From: Rhynchopus sp. YZ270_cl-10
Taxonomy: Eukaryota > Euglenozoa > Diplonemea > Diplonemida > Diplonemidae
Direction: 5' to 3'
Length of the DNA: 64,000 nt
Assembly: GCA_964035575.1 (NCBI GenBank)
Contig: OZ037836.1
Span: 1 to 64,000, forward strand
In this document: one piece after another, positions 24,301-39,910 of the stretch
Layout: the number at the start of each line of letters is the position of its first letter
How positions within the stretch are numbered: position 1 is the stretch's first letter
Translations under genes and position numbers: made by a program
Notes under the pieces: generated by a model
The model's input: the letters and a program-made list of their open reading frames with translations, nothing else
Told to the model about the DNA's origin: nothing
The model's database searches: none

Positions 24301-27300
24301 TGTCAAAATCACTTTCCCGTGACCCAATAGCGTGAAATATGGCCCATGTGGGCCCCCAGGACCTATAACACCCCCAATCGGTCGAAACCATGCATATTTT
24401 ACACCCCCAGATACATGTGCCCATGGGGTGCCAGACCCCAAAATCATGATTTTTTCATGATTTTTGGCCGGATGCACTGACCAGCAGGGCCATACCGTCT
24501 ACCGGGGCAACCATATTTTTGAAAACTCGGCCTTGCATAGGGCCCAGTATGTCCCACAGGGTATATTGCCCCAGTATCAGGTCCCCGCACAAGCCAAACC
24601 AATATTTTAAAATTGATTTTTTTGAAAAAAATATTTTTCAAAAAAAATCGTGATTTTTGGGATTTTGGTGATTTTTACAGTTTTGCACACCCTGAAAATC
24701 GGTTTTTTCGGCTCCGCAGGTGAAATATCGACATAATTTAGGTATGTTATGTGCATAATATACCCATTAGAGCCCATTCAAGTCACATTCCGACCATTTT
24801 TCCTGAAAAGGAGCTCCAGTCTCAGTGTCTTGCTGAGATCCCGCCTTAATTCCCGCTACACAATTTCACAGCTCCAGTCTGAGCGTCTCGCTGAGATCCC
24901 GCCTTAATTCCCGCTACACAATTTCACGGCTCCAGTCTGAGCGTCTCGCTGAGATCCCGCCTTAATTCCCGCTACACAATTTCACGGCTCCAGTCTGAGC
25001 GTCTCGCTGAGATCCCGCCTTAATTCCCGCTACACAACTTCACAGTGTCTAGCTGACACCCAGCCTGAGTACCCTCTACAAAGGTCTGAAGACCACAAAA
25101 AACACCCTATTTTTGACCCTGAAAACATGATTTTAGCAAATAGGGCAACTAGTTTGGTGATGCAGCGACCGACTCATGGGCCCAGTATGTCCAACAGGGC
25201 CATATGTTTGGTAAATTGTACCGGGGGCAAGGGGATGTACAAAAAAAAAGTGGATTTTTTACCTTACCAGTAAAAAAATGGCCAAAAATAGGCCAAAAAT
25301 GGCCATTTTTCGGCCATGTGACCCCCACAGCAACCCTATATAGACCCCTAAAAACCTAATACTTTTTTCCCAGCGATGTGTCCTGGGGGCCCTTCGGGCC
25401 CCCAGGACACATTGCAACCCCGTTTTTTCAAAAAGTTGGCCCTACGGGCCAACTTTTTGAGGTGGCCTGTAGGGTGACCCCTTCAAAAAGCTGGAACCCG
25501 GATTTTGGGGTCAGGGGTCCGTTTATGCACTTTTATGTATAAAAAAATGTCTGGGGCGAGAAAATGCAAATTTTTGCCTGCAAACACACTGCATACTACT
25601 ACAGGACCATATTCCATCTTATCAGGAAAAATTTCGGAGGTGTTAGTCATAAAAACAATTTAAAATTTTTTGAAAAAACATGAGATCTGGATAAAAGTTT
25701 TGACTGTACCTGTGGAAGGTGGGATTTTGCCTGTGTTTTGACTTTTTTTTTCAGTAAATAAACTTCTACTCATCTCCGGAGGCCGTCCGAGGTCGCAATT
25801 AACTCATTTTGACAATTTAGGGCCATATACCGCCCGTTTTTTCAAAAAGTTGAAAATTTTGGCCCCCAGGATTGGGTACAGCGTGTACTGAACCCAGATT
25901 TTCGAAAAATCTCAACTTTTGAAATTGGTCACTTATGGCAGCATGTATCTGACACCCAATTTTGACTTTTCCCGTGAATCCATTTTGGTGCATATACACT
26001 ATCTGGCACCCCTGAGTCCATTGCGGGGTCGTTTTTCCAAAACGTCGACCGGACTAATACCTAATATGACCCTGGGTATAGCGTACCGTCTCAGAAACAC
26101 CCCAAAATCAGTGTTTTTGAAGGGTTGTCACAGCTAAAATCGATGAAAAAATGTCAAAATCACTTTCCCGTGACCCAATAGCGTGAAATATGGCCCATGT
26201 GGGCCCCCAGGACCTATAACACCCCCAATCGGTCGAAACCATGCATATTTTACACCCCCAGATACATGTGCCCATGGGGTGCCAGACCCCAAAATCATGA
26301 TTTTTTCATGATTTTTGGCCGGATGCACTGACCAGCAGGGCCATACCGTCTACCGGGGCAACCATATTTTTGAAAACTCGGCCTTGCATAGGGCCCAGTA
26401 TGTCCCACAGGGTATATTGCCCCAGTATCAGGTCCCCGCACAAGCCAAACCAATATTTTAAAATTGATTTTTTTGAAAAAAATATTTTTCAAAAAAAATC
26501 GTGATTTTTGGGATTTTGGTGATTTTTACAGTTTTGCACACCCTGAAAATCGGTTTTTTCGGCTCCGCAGGTGAAATATCGACATAATTTAGGTATGTTA
26601 TGTGCATAATATACCCATTAGAGCCCATTCAAGTCACATTCCGACCATTTTTCCTGAAAAGGAGCTCCAGTCTCAGTGTCTTGCTGAGATCCCGCCTTAA
26701 TTCCCGCTACACAATTTCACAGCTCCAGTCTGAGCGTCTCGCTGAGATCCCGCCTTAATTCCCGCTACACAATTTCACGGCTCCAGTCTGAGCGTCTCGC
26801 TGAGATCCCGCCTTAATTCCCGCTACACAATTTCACGGCTCCAGTCTGAGCGTCTCGCTGAGATCCCGCCTTAATTCCCGCTACACAACTTCACAGTGTC
26901 TAGCTGACACCCAGCCTGAGTACCCTCTACAAAGGTCTGAAGACCACAAAAAACACCCTATTTTTGACCCTGAAAACATGATTTTAGCAAATAGGGCAAC
27001 TAGTTTGGTGATGCAGCGACCGACTCATGGGCCCAGTATGTCCAACAGGGCCATATGTTTGGTAAATTGTACCGGGGGCAAGGGGATGTACAAAAAAAAA
27101 GTGGATTTTTTACCTTACCAGTAAAAAAATGGCCAAAAATAGGCCAAAAATGGCCATTTTTCGGCCATGTGACCCCCACAGCAACCCTATATAGACCCCT
27201 AAAAACCTAATACTTTTTTCCCAGCGATGTGTCCTGGGGGCCCTTCGGGCCCCCAGGACACATTGCAACCCCGTTTTTTCAAAAAGTTGGCCCTACGGGC

Positions 27301-30300
27301 CAACTTTTTGAGGTGGCCTGTAGGGTGACCCCTTCAAAAAGCTGGAACCCGGATTTTGGGGTCAGGGGTCCGTTTATGCACTTTTATGTATAAAAAAATG
27401 TCTGGGGCGAGAAAATGCAAATTTTTGCCTGCAAACACACTGCATACTACTACAGGACCATATTCCATCTTATCAGGAAAAATTTCGGAGGTGTTAGTCA
27501 TAAAAACAATTTAAAATTTTTTGAAAAAACATGAGATCTGGATAAAAGTTTTGACTGTACCTGTGGAAGGTGGGATTTTGCCTGTGTTTTGACTTTTTTT
27601 TTCAGTAAATAAACTTCTACTCATCTCCGGAGGCCGTCCGAGGTCGCAATTAACTCATTTTGACAATTTAGGGCCATATACCGCCCGTTTTTTCAAAAAG
27701 TTGAATATTTTGGCCCCCAGGATTGGGTACAGCGTGTACTGAACCCAGATTTTCGAAAAATCTCAACTTTTGAAATTGGTCACTTATGGCAGCATGTATC
27801 TGACACCCAATTTTGACTTTTCCCGTGAATCCATTTTGGTGCATATACACTATCTGGCACCCCTGAGTCCATTGCGGGGTCGTTTTTCCAAAACGTCGAC
27901 CGGACTAATACCTAATATGACCCTGGGTATAGCGTACCGTCTCAGAAACACCCCAAAATCAGTGTTTTTGAAGGGTTGTCACAGCTAAAATCGATGAAAA
28001 AATGTCAAAATCACTTTCCCGTGACCCAATAGCGTGAAATATGGCCCATGTGGGCCCCCAGGACCTATAACACCCCCAATCGGTCGAAACCATGCATATT
28101 TTACACCCCCAGATACATGTGCCCATGGGGTGCCAGACCCCAAAATCATGATTTTTTCATGATTTTTGGCCGGATGCACTGACCAGCAGGGCCATACCGT
28201 CTACCGGGGCAACCATATTTTTGAAAACTCGGCCTTGCATAGGGCCCAGTATGTCCCACAGGGTATATTGCCCCAGTATCAGGTCCCCGCACAAGCCAAA
28301 CCAATATTTTAAAATTGATTTTTTTGAAAAAAATATTTTTCAAAAAAAATCGTGATTTTTGGGATTTTGGTGATTTTTACAGTTTTGCACACCCTGAAAA
28401 TCGGTTTTTTCGGCTCCGCAGGTGAAATATCGACATAATTTAGGTATGTTATGTGCATAATATACCCATTAGAGCCCATTCAAGTCACATTCCGACCATT
28501 TTTCCTGAAAAGGAGCTCCAGTCTCAGTGTCTTGCTGAGATCCCGCCTTAATTCCCGCTACACAATTTCACAGCTCCAGTCTGAGCGTCTCGCTGAGATC
28601 CCGCCTTAATTCCCGCTACACAATTTCACGGCTCCAGTCTGAGCGTCTCGCTGAGATCCCGCCTTAATTCCCGCTACACAATTTCACGGCTCCAGTCTGA
28701 GCGTCTCGCTGAGATCCCGCCTTAATTCCCGCTACACAACTTCACAGTGTCTAGCTGACACCCAGCCTGAGTACCCTCTACAAAGGTCTGAAGACCACAA
28801 AAAACACCCTATTTTTGACCCTGAAAACATGATTTTAGCAAATAGGGCAACTAGTTTGGTGATGCAGCGACCGACTCATGGGCCCAGTATGTCCAACAGG
28901 GCCATATGTTTGGTAAATTGTACCGGGGGCAAGGGGATGTACAAAAAAAAAGTGGATTTTTTACCTTACCAGTAAAAAAATGGCCAAAAATAGGCCAAAA
29001 ATGGCCATTTTTCGGCCATGTGACCCCCACAGCAACCCTATATAGACCCCTAAAAACCTAATACTTTTTTCCCAGCGATGTGTCCTGGGGGCCCTTCGGG
29101 CCCCCAGGACACATTGCAACCCCGTTTTTTCAAAAAGTTGGCCCTACGGGCCAACTTTTTGAGGTGGCCTGTAGGGTGACCCCTTCAAAAAGCTGGAACC
29201 CGGATTTTGGGGTCAGGGGTCCGTTTATGCACTTTTATGTATAAAAAAATGTCTGGGGCGAGAAAATGCAAATTTTTGCCTGCAAACACACTGCATACTA
29301 CTACAGGACCATATTCCATCTTATCAGGAAAAATTTCGGAGGTGTTAGTCATAAAAACAATTTAAAATTTTTTGAAAAAACATGAGATCTGGATAAAAGT
29401 TTTGACTGTACCTGTGGAAGGTGGGATTTTGCCTGTGTTTTGACTTTTTTTTTCAGTAAATAAACTTCTACTCATCTCCGGAGGCCGTCCGAGGTCGCAA
29501 TTAACTCATTTTGACAATTTAGGGCCATATACCGCCCGTTTTTTCAAAAAGTTGAAAATTTTGGCCCCCAGGATTGGGTACAGCGTGTACTGAACCCAGA
29601 TTTTCGAAAAATCTCAACTTTTGAAATTGGTCACTTATGGCAGCATGTATCTGACACCCAATTTTGACTTTTCCCGTGAATCCATTTTGGTGCATATACA
29701 CTATCTGGCACCCCTGAGTCCATTGCGGGGTCGTTTTTCCAAAACGTCGACCGGACTAATACCTAATATGACCCTGGGTATAGCGTACCGTCTCAGAAAC
29801 ACCCCAAAATCAGTGTTTTTGAAGGGTTGTCACAGCTAAAATCGATGAAAAAATGTCAAAATCACTTTCCCGTGACCCAATAGCGTGAAATATGGCCCAT
29901 GTGGGCCCCCAGGACCTATAACACCCCCAATCGGTCGAAACCATGCATATTTTACACCCCCAGATACATGTGCCCATGGGGTGCCAGACCCCAAAATCAT
30001 GATTTTTTCATGATTTTTGGCCGGATGCACTGACCAGCAGGGCCATACCGTCTACCGGGGCAACCATATTTTTGAAAACTCGGCCTTGCATAGGGCCCAG
30101 TATGTCCCACAGGGTATATTGCCCCAGTATCAGGTCCCCGCACAAGCCAAACCAATATTTTAAAATTGATTTTTTTGAAAAAAATATTTTTCAAAAAAAA
30201 TCGTGATTTTTGGGATTTTGGTGATTTTTACAGTTTTGCACACCCTGAAAATCGGTTTTTTCGGCTCCGCAGGTGAAATATCGACATAATTTAGGTATGT

Positions 30301-33300
30301 TATGTGCATAATATACCCATTAGAGCCCATTCAAGTCACATTCCGACCATTTTTCCTGAAAAGGAGCTCCAGTCTCAGTGTCTTGCTGAGATCCCGCCTT
30401 AATTCCCGCTACACAATTTCACAGCTCCAGTCTGAGCGTCTCGCTGAGATCCCGCCTTAATTCCCGCTACACAATTTCACGGCTCCAGTCTGAGCGTCTC
30501 GCTGAGATCCCGCCTTAATTCCCGCTACACAATTTCACGGCTCCAGTCTGAGCGTCTCGCTGAGATCCCGCCTTAATTCCCGCTACACAACTTCACAGTG
30601 TCTAGCTGACACCCAGCCTGAGTACCCTCTACAAAGGTCTGAAGACCACAAAAAACACCCTATTTTTGACCCTGAAAACATGATTTTAGCAAATAGGGCA
30701 ACTAGTTTGGTGATGCAGCGACCGACTCATGGGCCCAGTATGTCCAACAGGGCCATATGTTTGGTAAATTGTACCGGGGGCAAGGGGATGTACAAAAAAA
30801 AAGTGGATTTTTTACCTTACCAGTAAAAAAATGGCCAAAAATAGGCCAAAAATGGCCATTTTTCGGCCATGTGACCCCCACAGCAACCCTATATAGACCC
30901 CTAAAAACCTAATACTTTTTTCCCAGCGATGTGTCCTGGGGGCCCTTCGGGCCCCCAGGACACATTGCAACCCCGTTTTTTCAAAAAGTTGGCCCTACGG
31001 GCCAACTTTTTGAGGTGGCCTGTAGGGTGACCCCTTCAAAAAGCTGGAACCCGGATTTTGGGGTCAGGGGTCCGTTTATGCACTTTTATGTATAAAAAAA
31101 TGTCTGGGGCGAGAAAATGCAAATTTTTGCCTGCAAACACACTGCATACTACTACAGGACCATATTCCATCTTATCAGGAAAAATTTCGGAGGTGTTAGT
31201 CATAAAAACAATTTAAAATTTTTTGAAAAAACATGAGATCTGGATAAAAGTTTTGACTGTACCTGTGGAAGGTGGGATTTTGCCTGTGTTTTGACTTTTT
31301 TTTTCAGTAAATAAACTTCTACTCATCTCCGGAGGCCGTCCGAGGTCGCAATTAACTCATTTTGACAATTTAGGGCCATATACCGCCCGTTTTTTCAAAA
31401 AGTTGAAAATTTTGGCCCCCAGGATTGGGTACAGCGTGTACTGAACCCAGATTTTCGAAAAATCTCAACTTTTGAAATTGGTCACTTATGGCAGCATGTA
31501 TCTGACACCCAATTTTGACTTTTCCCGTGAATCCATTTTGGTGCATATACACTATCTGGCACCCCTGAGTCCATTGCGGGGTCGTTTTTCCAAAACGTCG
31601 ACCGGACTAATACCTAATATGACCCTGGGTATAGCGTACCGTCTCAGAAACACCCCAAAATCAGTGTTTTTGAAGGGTTGTCACAGCTAAAATCGATGAA
31701 AAAATGTCAAAATCACTTTCCCGTGACCCAATAGCGTGAAATATGGCCCATGTGGGCCCCCAGGACCTATAACACCCCCAATCGGTCGAAACCATGCATA
31801 TTTTACACCCCCAGATACATGTGCCCATGGGGTGCCAGACCCCAAAATCATGATTTTTTCATGATTTTTGGCCGGATGCACTGACCAGCAGGGCCATACC
31901 GTCTACCGGGGCAACCATATTTTTGAAAACTCGGCCTTGCATAGGGCCCAGTATGTCCCACAGGGTATATTGCCCCAGTATCAGGTCCCCGCACAAGCCA
32001 AACCAATATTTTAAAATTGATTTTTTTGAAAAAAATATTTTTCAAAAAAAATCGTGATTTTTGGGATTTTGGTGATTTTTACAGTTTTGCACACCCTGAA
32101 AATCGGTTTTTTCGGCTCCGCAGGTGAAATATCGACATAATTTAGGTATGTTATGTGCATAATATACCCATTAGAGCCCATTCAAGTCACATTCCGACCA
32201 TTTTTCCTGAAAAGGAGCTCCAGTCTCAGTGTCTTGCTGAGATCCCGCCTTAATTCCCGCTACACAATTTCACAGCTCCAGTCTGAGCGTCTCGCTGAGA
32301 TCCCGCCTTAATTCCCGCTACACAATTTCACGGCTCCAGTCTGAGCGTCTCGCTGAGATCCCGCCTTAATTCCCGCTACACAATTTCACGGCTCCAGTCT
32401 GAGCGTCTCGCTGAGATCCCGCCTTAATTCCCGCTACACAACTTCACAGTGTCTAGCTGACACCCAGCCTGAGTACCCTCTACAAAGGTCTGAAGACCAC
32501 AAAAAACACCCTATTTTTGACCCTGAAAACATGATTTTAGCAAATAGGGCAACTAGTTTGGTGATGCAGCGACCGACTCATGGGCCCAGTATGTCCAACA
32601 GGGCCATATGTTTGGTAAATTGTACCGGGGGCAAGGGGATGTACAAAAAAAAAGTGGATTTTTTACCTTACCAGTAAAAAAATGGCCAAAAATAGGCCAA
32701 AAATGGCCATTTTTCGGCCATGTGACCCCCACAGCAACCCTATATAGACCCCTAAAAACCTAATACTTTTTTCCCAGCGATGTGTCCTGGGGGCCCTTCG
32801 GGCCCCCAGGACACATTGCAACCCCGTTTTTTCAAAAAGTTGGCCCTACGGGCCAACTTTTTGAGGTGGCCTGTAGGGTGACCCCTTCAAAAAGCTGGAA
32901 CCCGGATTTTGGGGTCAGGGGTCCGTTTATGCACTTTTATGTATAAAAAAATGTCTGGGGCGAGAAAATGCAAATTTTTGCCTGCAAACACACTGCATAC
33001 TACTACAGGACCATATTCCATCTTATCAGGAAAAATTTCGGAGGTGTTAGTCATAAAAACAATTTAAAATTTTTTGAAAAAACATGAGATCTGGATAAAA
33101 GTTTTGACTGTACCTGTGGAAGGTGGGATTTTGCCTGTGTTTTGACTTTTTTTTTCAGTAAATAAACTTCTACTCATCTCCGGAGGCCGTCCGAGGTCGC
33201 AATTAACTCATTTTGACAATTTAGGGCCATATACCGCCCGTTTTTTCAAAAAGTTGAAAATTTTGGCCCCCAGGATTGGGTACAGCGTGTACTGAACCCA

Positions 33301-36300
33301 GATTTTCGAAAAATCTCAACTTTTGAAATTGGTCACTTATGGCAGCATGTATCTGACACCCAATTTTGACTTTTCCCGTGAATCCATTTTGGTGCATATA
33401 CACTATCTGGCACCCCTGAGTCCATTGCGGGGTCGTTTTTCCAAAACGTCGACCGGACTAATACCTAATATGACCCTGGGTATAGCGTACCGTCTCAGAA
33501 ACACCCCAAAATCAGTGTTTTTGAAGGGTTGTCACAGCTAAAATCGATGAAAAAATGTCAAAATCACTTTCCCGTGACCCAATAGCGTGAAATATGGCCC
33601 ATGTGGGCCCCCAGGACCTATAACACCCCCAATCGGTCGAAACCATGCATATTTTACACCCCCAGATACATGTGCCCATGGGGTGCCAGACCCCAAAATC
33701 ATGATTTTTTCATGATTTTTGGCCGGATGCACTGACCAGCAGGGCCATACCGTCTACCGGGGCAACCATATTTTTGAAAACTCGGCCTTGCATAGGGCCC
33801 AGTATGTCCCACAGGGTATATTGCCCCAGTATCAGGTCCCCGCACAAGCCAAACCAATATTTTAAAATTGATTTTTTTGAAAAAAATATTTTTCAAAAAA
33901 AATCGTGATTTTTGGGATTTTGGTGATTTTTACAGTTTTGCACACCCTGAAAATCGGTTTTTTCGGCTCCGCAGGTGAAATATCGACATAATTTAGGTAT
34001 GTTATGTGCATAATATACCCATTAGAGCCCATTCAAGTCACATTCCGACCATTTTTCCTGAAAAGGAGCTCCAGTCTCAGTGTCTTGCTGAGATCCCGCC
34101 TTAATTCCCGCTACACAATTTCACAGCTCCAGTCTGAGCGTCTCGCTGAGATCCCGCCTTAATTCCCGCTACACAATTTCACGGCTCCAGTCTGAGCGTC
34201 TCGCTGAGATCCCGCCTTAATTCCCGCTACACAATTTCACGGCTCCAGTCTGAGCGTCTCGCTGAGATCCCGCCTTAATTCCCGCTACACAACTTCACAG
34301 TGTCTAGCTGACACCCAGCCTGAGTACCCTCTACAAAGGTCTGAAGACCACAAAAAACACCCTATTTTTGACCCTGAAAACATGATTTTAGCAAATAGGG
34401 CAACTAGTTTGGTGATGCAGCGACCGACTCATGGGCCCAGTATGTCCAACAGGGCCATATGTTTGGTAAATTGTACCGGGGGCAAGGGGATGTACAAAAA
34501 AAAAGTGGATTTTTTACCTTACCAGTAAAAAAATGGCCAAAAATAGGCCAAAAATGGCCATTTTTCGGCCATGTGACCCCCACAGCAACCCTATATAGAC
34601 CCCTAAAAACCTAATACTTTTTTCCCAGCGATGTGTCCTGGGGGCCCTTCGGGCCCCCAGGACACATTGCAACCCCGTTTTTTCAAAAAGTTGGCCCTAC
34701 GGGCCAACTTTTTGAGGTGGCCTGTAGGGTGACCCCTTCAAAAAGCTGGAACCCGGATTTTGGGGTCAGGGGTCCGTTTATGCACTTTTATGTATAAAAA
34801 AATGTCTGGGGCGAGAAAATGCAAATTTTTGCCTGCAAACACACTGCATACTACTACAGGACCATATTCCATCTTATCAGGAAAAATTTCGGAGGTGTTA
34901 GTCATAAAAACAATTTAAAATTTTTTGAAAAAACATGAGATCTGGATAAAAGTTTTGACTGTACCTGTGGAAGGTGGGATTTTGCCTGTGTTTTGACTTT
35001 TTTTTTCAGTAAATAAACTTCTACTCATCTCCGGAGGCCGTCCGAGGTCGCAATTAACTCATTTTGACAATTTAGGGCCATATACCGCCCGTTTTTTCAA
35101 AAAGTTGAAAATTTTGGCCCCCAGGATTGGGTACAGCGTGTACTGAACCCAGATTTTCGAAAAATCTCAACTTTTGAAATTGGTCACTTATGGCAGCATG
35201 TATCTGACACCCAATTTTGACTTTTCCCGTGAATCCATTTTGGTGCATATACACTATCTGGCACCCCTGAGTCCATTGCGGGGTCGTTTTTCCAAAACGT
35301 CGACCGGACTAATACCTAATATGACCCTGGGTATAGCGTACCGTCTCAGAAACACCCCAAAATCAGTGTTTTTGAAGGGTTGTCACAGCTAAAATCGATG
35401 AAAAAATGTCAAAATCACTTTCCCGTGACCCAATAGCGTGAAATATGGCCCATGTGGGCCCCCAGGACCTATAACACCCCCAATCGGTCGAAACCATGCA
35501 TATTTTACACCCCCAGATACATGTGCCCATGGGGTGCCAGACCCCAAAATCATGATTTTTTCATGATTTTTGGCCGGATGCACTGACCAGCAGGGCCATA
35601 CCGTCTACCGGGGCAACCATATTTTTGAAAACTCGGCCTTGCATAGGGCCCAGTATGTCCCACAGGGTATATTGCCCCAGTATCAGGTCCCCGCACAAGC
35701 CAAACCAATATTTTAAAATTGATTTTTTTGAAAAAAATATTTTTCAAAAAAAATCGTGATTTTTGGGATTTTGGTGATTTTTACAGTTTTGCACACCCTG
35801 AAAATCGGTTTTTTCGGCTCCGCAGGTGAAATATCGACATAATTTAGGTATGTTATGTGCATAATATACCCATTAGAGCCCATTCAAGTCACATTCCGAC
35901 CATTTTTCCTGAAAAGGAGCTCCAGTCTCAGTGTCTTGCTGAGATCCCGCCTTAATTCCCGCTACACAATTTCACAGCTCCAGTCTGAGCGTCTCGCTGA
36001 GATCCCGCCTTAATTCCCGCTACACAATTTCACGGCTCCAGTCTGAGCGTCTCGCTGAGATCCCGCCTTAATTCCCGCTACACAATTTCACGGCTCCAGT
36101 CTGAGCGTCTCGCTGAGATCCCGCCTTAATTCCCGCTACACAACTTCACAGTGTCTAGCTGACACCCAGCCTGAGTACCCTCTACAAAGGTCTGAAGACC
36201 ACAAAAAACACCCTATTTTTGACCCTGAAAACATGATTTTAGCAAATAGGGCAACTAGTTTGGTGATGCAGCGACCGACTCATGGGCCCAGTATGTCCAA

Positions 36301-39300
36301 CAGGGCCATATGTTTGGTAAATTGTACCGGGGGCAAGGGGATGTACAAAAAAAAAGTGGATTTTTTACCTTACCAGTAAAAAAATGGCCAAAAATAGGCC
36401 AAAAATGGCCATTTTTCGGCCATGTGACCCCCACAGCAACCCTATATAGACCCCTAAAAACCTAATACTTTTTTCCCAGCGATGTGTCCTGGGGGCCCTT
36501 CGGGCCCCCAGGACACATTGCAACCCCGTTTTTTCAAAAAGTTGGCCCTACGGGCCAACTTTTTGAGGTGGCCTGTAGGGTGACCCCTTCAAAAAGCTGG
36601 AACCCGGATTTTGGGGTCAGGGGTCCGTTTATGCACTTTTATGTATAAAAAAATGTCTGGGGCGAGAAAATGCAAATTTTTGCCTGCAAACACACTGCAT
36701 ACTACTACAGGACCATATTCCATCTTATCAGGAAAAATTTCGGAGGTGTTAGTCATAAAAACAATTTAAAATTTTTTGAAAAAACATGAGATCTGGATAA
36801 AAGTTTTGACTGTACCTGTGGAAGGTGGGATTTTGCCTGTGTTTTGACTTTTTTTTTCAGTAAATAAACTTCTACTCATCTCCGGAGGCCGTCCGAGGTC
36901 GCAATTAACTCATTTTGACAATTTAGGGCCATATACCGCCCGTTTTTTCAAAAAGTTGAAAATTTTGGCCCCCAGGATTGGGTACAGCGTGTACTGAACC
37001 CAGATTTTCGAAAAATCTCAACTTTTGAAATTGGTCACTTATGGCAGCATGTATCTGACACCCAATTTTGACTTTTCCCGTGAATCCATTTTGGTGCATA
37101 TACACTATCTGGCACCCCTGAGTCCATTGCGGGGTCGTTTTTCCAAAACGTCGACCGGACTAATACCTAATATGACCCTGGGTATAGCGTACCGTCTCAG
37201 AAACACCCCAAAATCAGTGTTTTTGAAGGGTTGTCACAGCTAAAATCGATGAAAAAATGTCAAAATCACTTTCCCGTGACCCAATAGCGTGAAATATGGC
37301 CCATGTGGGCCCCCAGGACCTATAACACCCCCAATCGGTCGAAACCATGCATATTTTACACCCCCAGATACATGTGCCCATGGGGTGCCAGACCCCAAAA
37401 TCATGATTTTTTCATGATTTTTGGCCGGATGCACTGACCAGCAGGGCCATACCGTCTACCGGGGCAACCATATTTTTGAAAACTCGGCCTTGCATAGGGC
37501 CCAGTATGTCCCACAGGGTATATTGCCCCAGTATCAGGTCCCCGCACAAGCCAAACCAATATTTTAAAATTGATTTTTTTGAAAAAAATATTTTTCAAAA
37601 AAAATCGTGATTTTTGGGATTTTGGTGATTTTTACAGTTTTGCACACCCTGAAAATCGGTTTTTTCGGCTCCGCAGGTGAAATATCGACATAATTTAGGT
37701 ATGTTATGTGCATAATATACCCATTAGAGCCCATTCAAGTCACATTCCGACCATTTTTCCTGAAAAGGAGCTCCAGTCTCAGTGTCTTGCTGAGATCCCG
37801 CCTTAATTCCCGCTACACAATTTCACAGCTCCAGTCTGAGCGTCTCGCTGAGATCCCGCCTTAATTCCCGCTACACAATTTCACGGCTCCAGTCTGAGCG
37901 TCTCGCTGAGATCCCGCCTTAATTCCCGCTACACAATTTCACGGCTCCAGTCTGAGCGTCTCGCTGAGATCCCGCCTTAATTCCCGCTACACAACTTCAC
38001 AGTGTCTAGCTGACACCCAGCCTGAGTACCCTCTACAAAGGTCTGAAGACCACAAAAAACACCCTATTTTTGACCCTGAAAACATGATTTTAGCAAATAG
38101 GGCAACTAGTTTGGTGATGCAGCGACCGACTCATGGGCCCAGTATGTCCAACAGGGCCATATGTTTGGTAAATTGTACCGGGGGCAAGGGGATGTACAAA
38201 AAAAAAGTGGATTTTTTACCTTACCAGTAAAAAAATGGCCAAAAATAGGCCAAAAATGGCCATTTTTCGGCCATGTGACCCCCACAGCAACCCTATATAG
38301 ACCCCTAAAAACCTAATACTTTTTTCCCAGCGATGTGTCCTGGGGGCCCTTCGGGCCCCCAGGACACATTGCAACCCCGTTTTTTCAAAAAGTTGGCCCT
38401 ACGGGCCAACTTTTTGAGGTGGCCTGTAGGGTGACCCCTTCAAAAAGCTGGAACCCGGATTTTGGGGTCAGGGGTCCGTTTATGCACTTTTATGTATAAA
38501 AAAATGTCTGGGGCGAGAAAATGCAAATTTTTGCCTGCAAACACACTGCATACTACTACAGGACCATATTCCATCTTATCAGGAAAAATTTCGGAGGTGT
38601 TAGTCATAAAAACAATTTAAAATTTTTTGAAAAAACATGAGATCTGGATAAAAGTTTTGACTGTACCTGTGGAAGGTGGGATTTTGCCTGTGTTTTGACT
38701 TTTTTTTTCAGTAAATAAACTTCTACTCATCTCCGGAGGCCGTCCGAGGTCGCAATTAACTCATTTTGACAATTTAGGGCCATATACCGCCCGTTTTTTC
38801 AAAAAGTTGAAAATTTTGGCCCCCAGGATTGGGTACAGCGTGTACTGAACCCAGATTTTCGAAAAATCTCAACTTTTGAAATTGGTCACTTATGGCAGCA
38901 TGTATCTGACACCCAATTTTGACTTTTCCCGTGAATCCATTTTGGTGCATATACACTATCTGGCACCCCTGAGTCCATTGCGGGGTCGTTTTTCCAAAAC
39001 GTCGACCGGACTAATACCTAATATGACCCTGGGTATAGCGTACCGTCTCAGAAACACCCCAAAATCAGTGTTTTTGAAGGGTTGTCACAGCTAAAATCGA
39101 TGAAAAAATGTCAAAATCACTTTCCCGTGACCCAATAGCGTGAAATATGGCCCATGTGGGCCCCCAGGACCTATAACACCCCCAATCGGTCGAAACCATG
39201 CATATTTTACACCCCCAGATACATGTGCCCATGGGGTGCCAGACCCCAAAATCATGATTTTTTCATGATTTTTGGCCGGATGCACTGACCAGCAGGGCCA

Positions 39301-39620
39301 TACCGTCTACCGGGGCAACCATATTTTTGAAAACTCGGCCTTGCATAGGGCCCAGTATGTCCCACAGGGTATATTGCCCCAGTATCAGGTCCCCGCACAA
39401 GCCAAACCAATATTTTAAAATTGATTTTTTTGAAAAAAATATTTTTCAAAAAAAATCGTGATTTTTGGGATTTTGGTGATTTTTACAGTTTTGCACACCC
39501 TGAAAATCGGTTTTTTCGGCTCCGCAGGTGAAATATCGACATAATTTAGGTATGTTATGTGCATAATATACCCATTAGAGCCCATTCAAGTCACATTCCG
39601 ACCATTTTTCCTGAAAAGGA

Positions 39621-39910
39621 GCTCCAGTCTCAGTGTCTTGCTGAGATCCCGCCTTAATTCCCGCTACACAATTTCACAGCTCCAGTCTGAGCGTCTCGCT
39701 GAGATCCCGCCTTAATTCCCGCTACACAATTTCACGGCTCCAGTCTGAGCGTCTCGCTGAGATCCCGCCTTAATTCCCGCTACACAATTTCACGGCTCCA
39801 GTCTGAGCGTCTCGCTGAGATCCCGCCTTAATTCCCGCTACACAATTTCACGGCTCCAGTCTGAGCGTCTCGCTGAGATCCCGCCTTAATTCCCGCTACA
39901 CAACTTCACA
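39621..39910. repeat. 58-bp minisatellite expanded to 5 copies (unit 16)
   Basis: This is the same one-copy expansion as in unit 6, exactly ten units downstream, here without the 7-base loss. The unit is 1,909 bp. Confidence 0.93.
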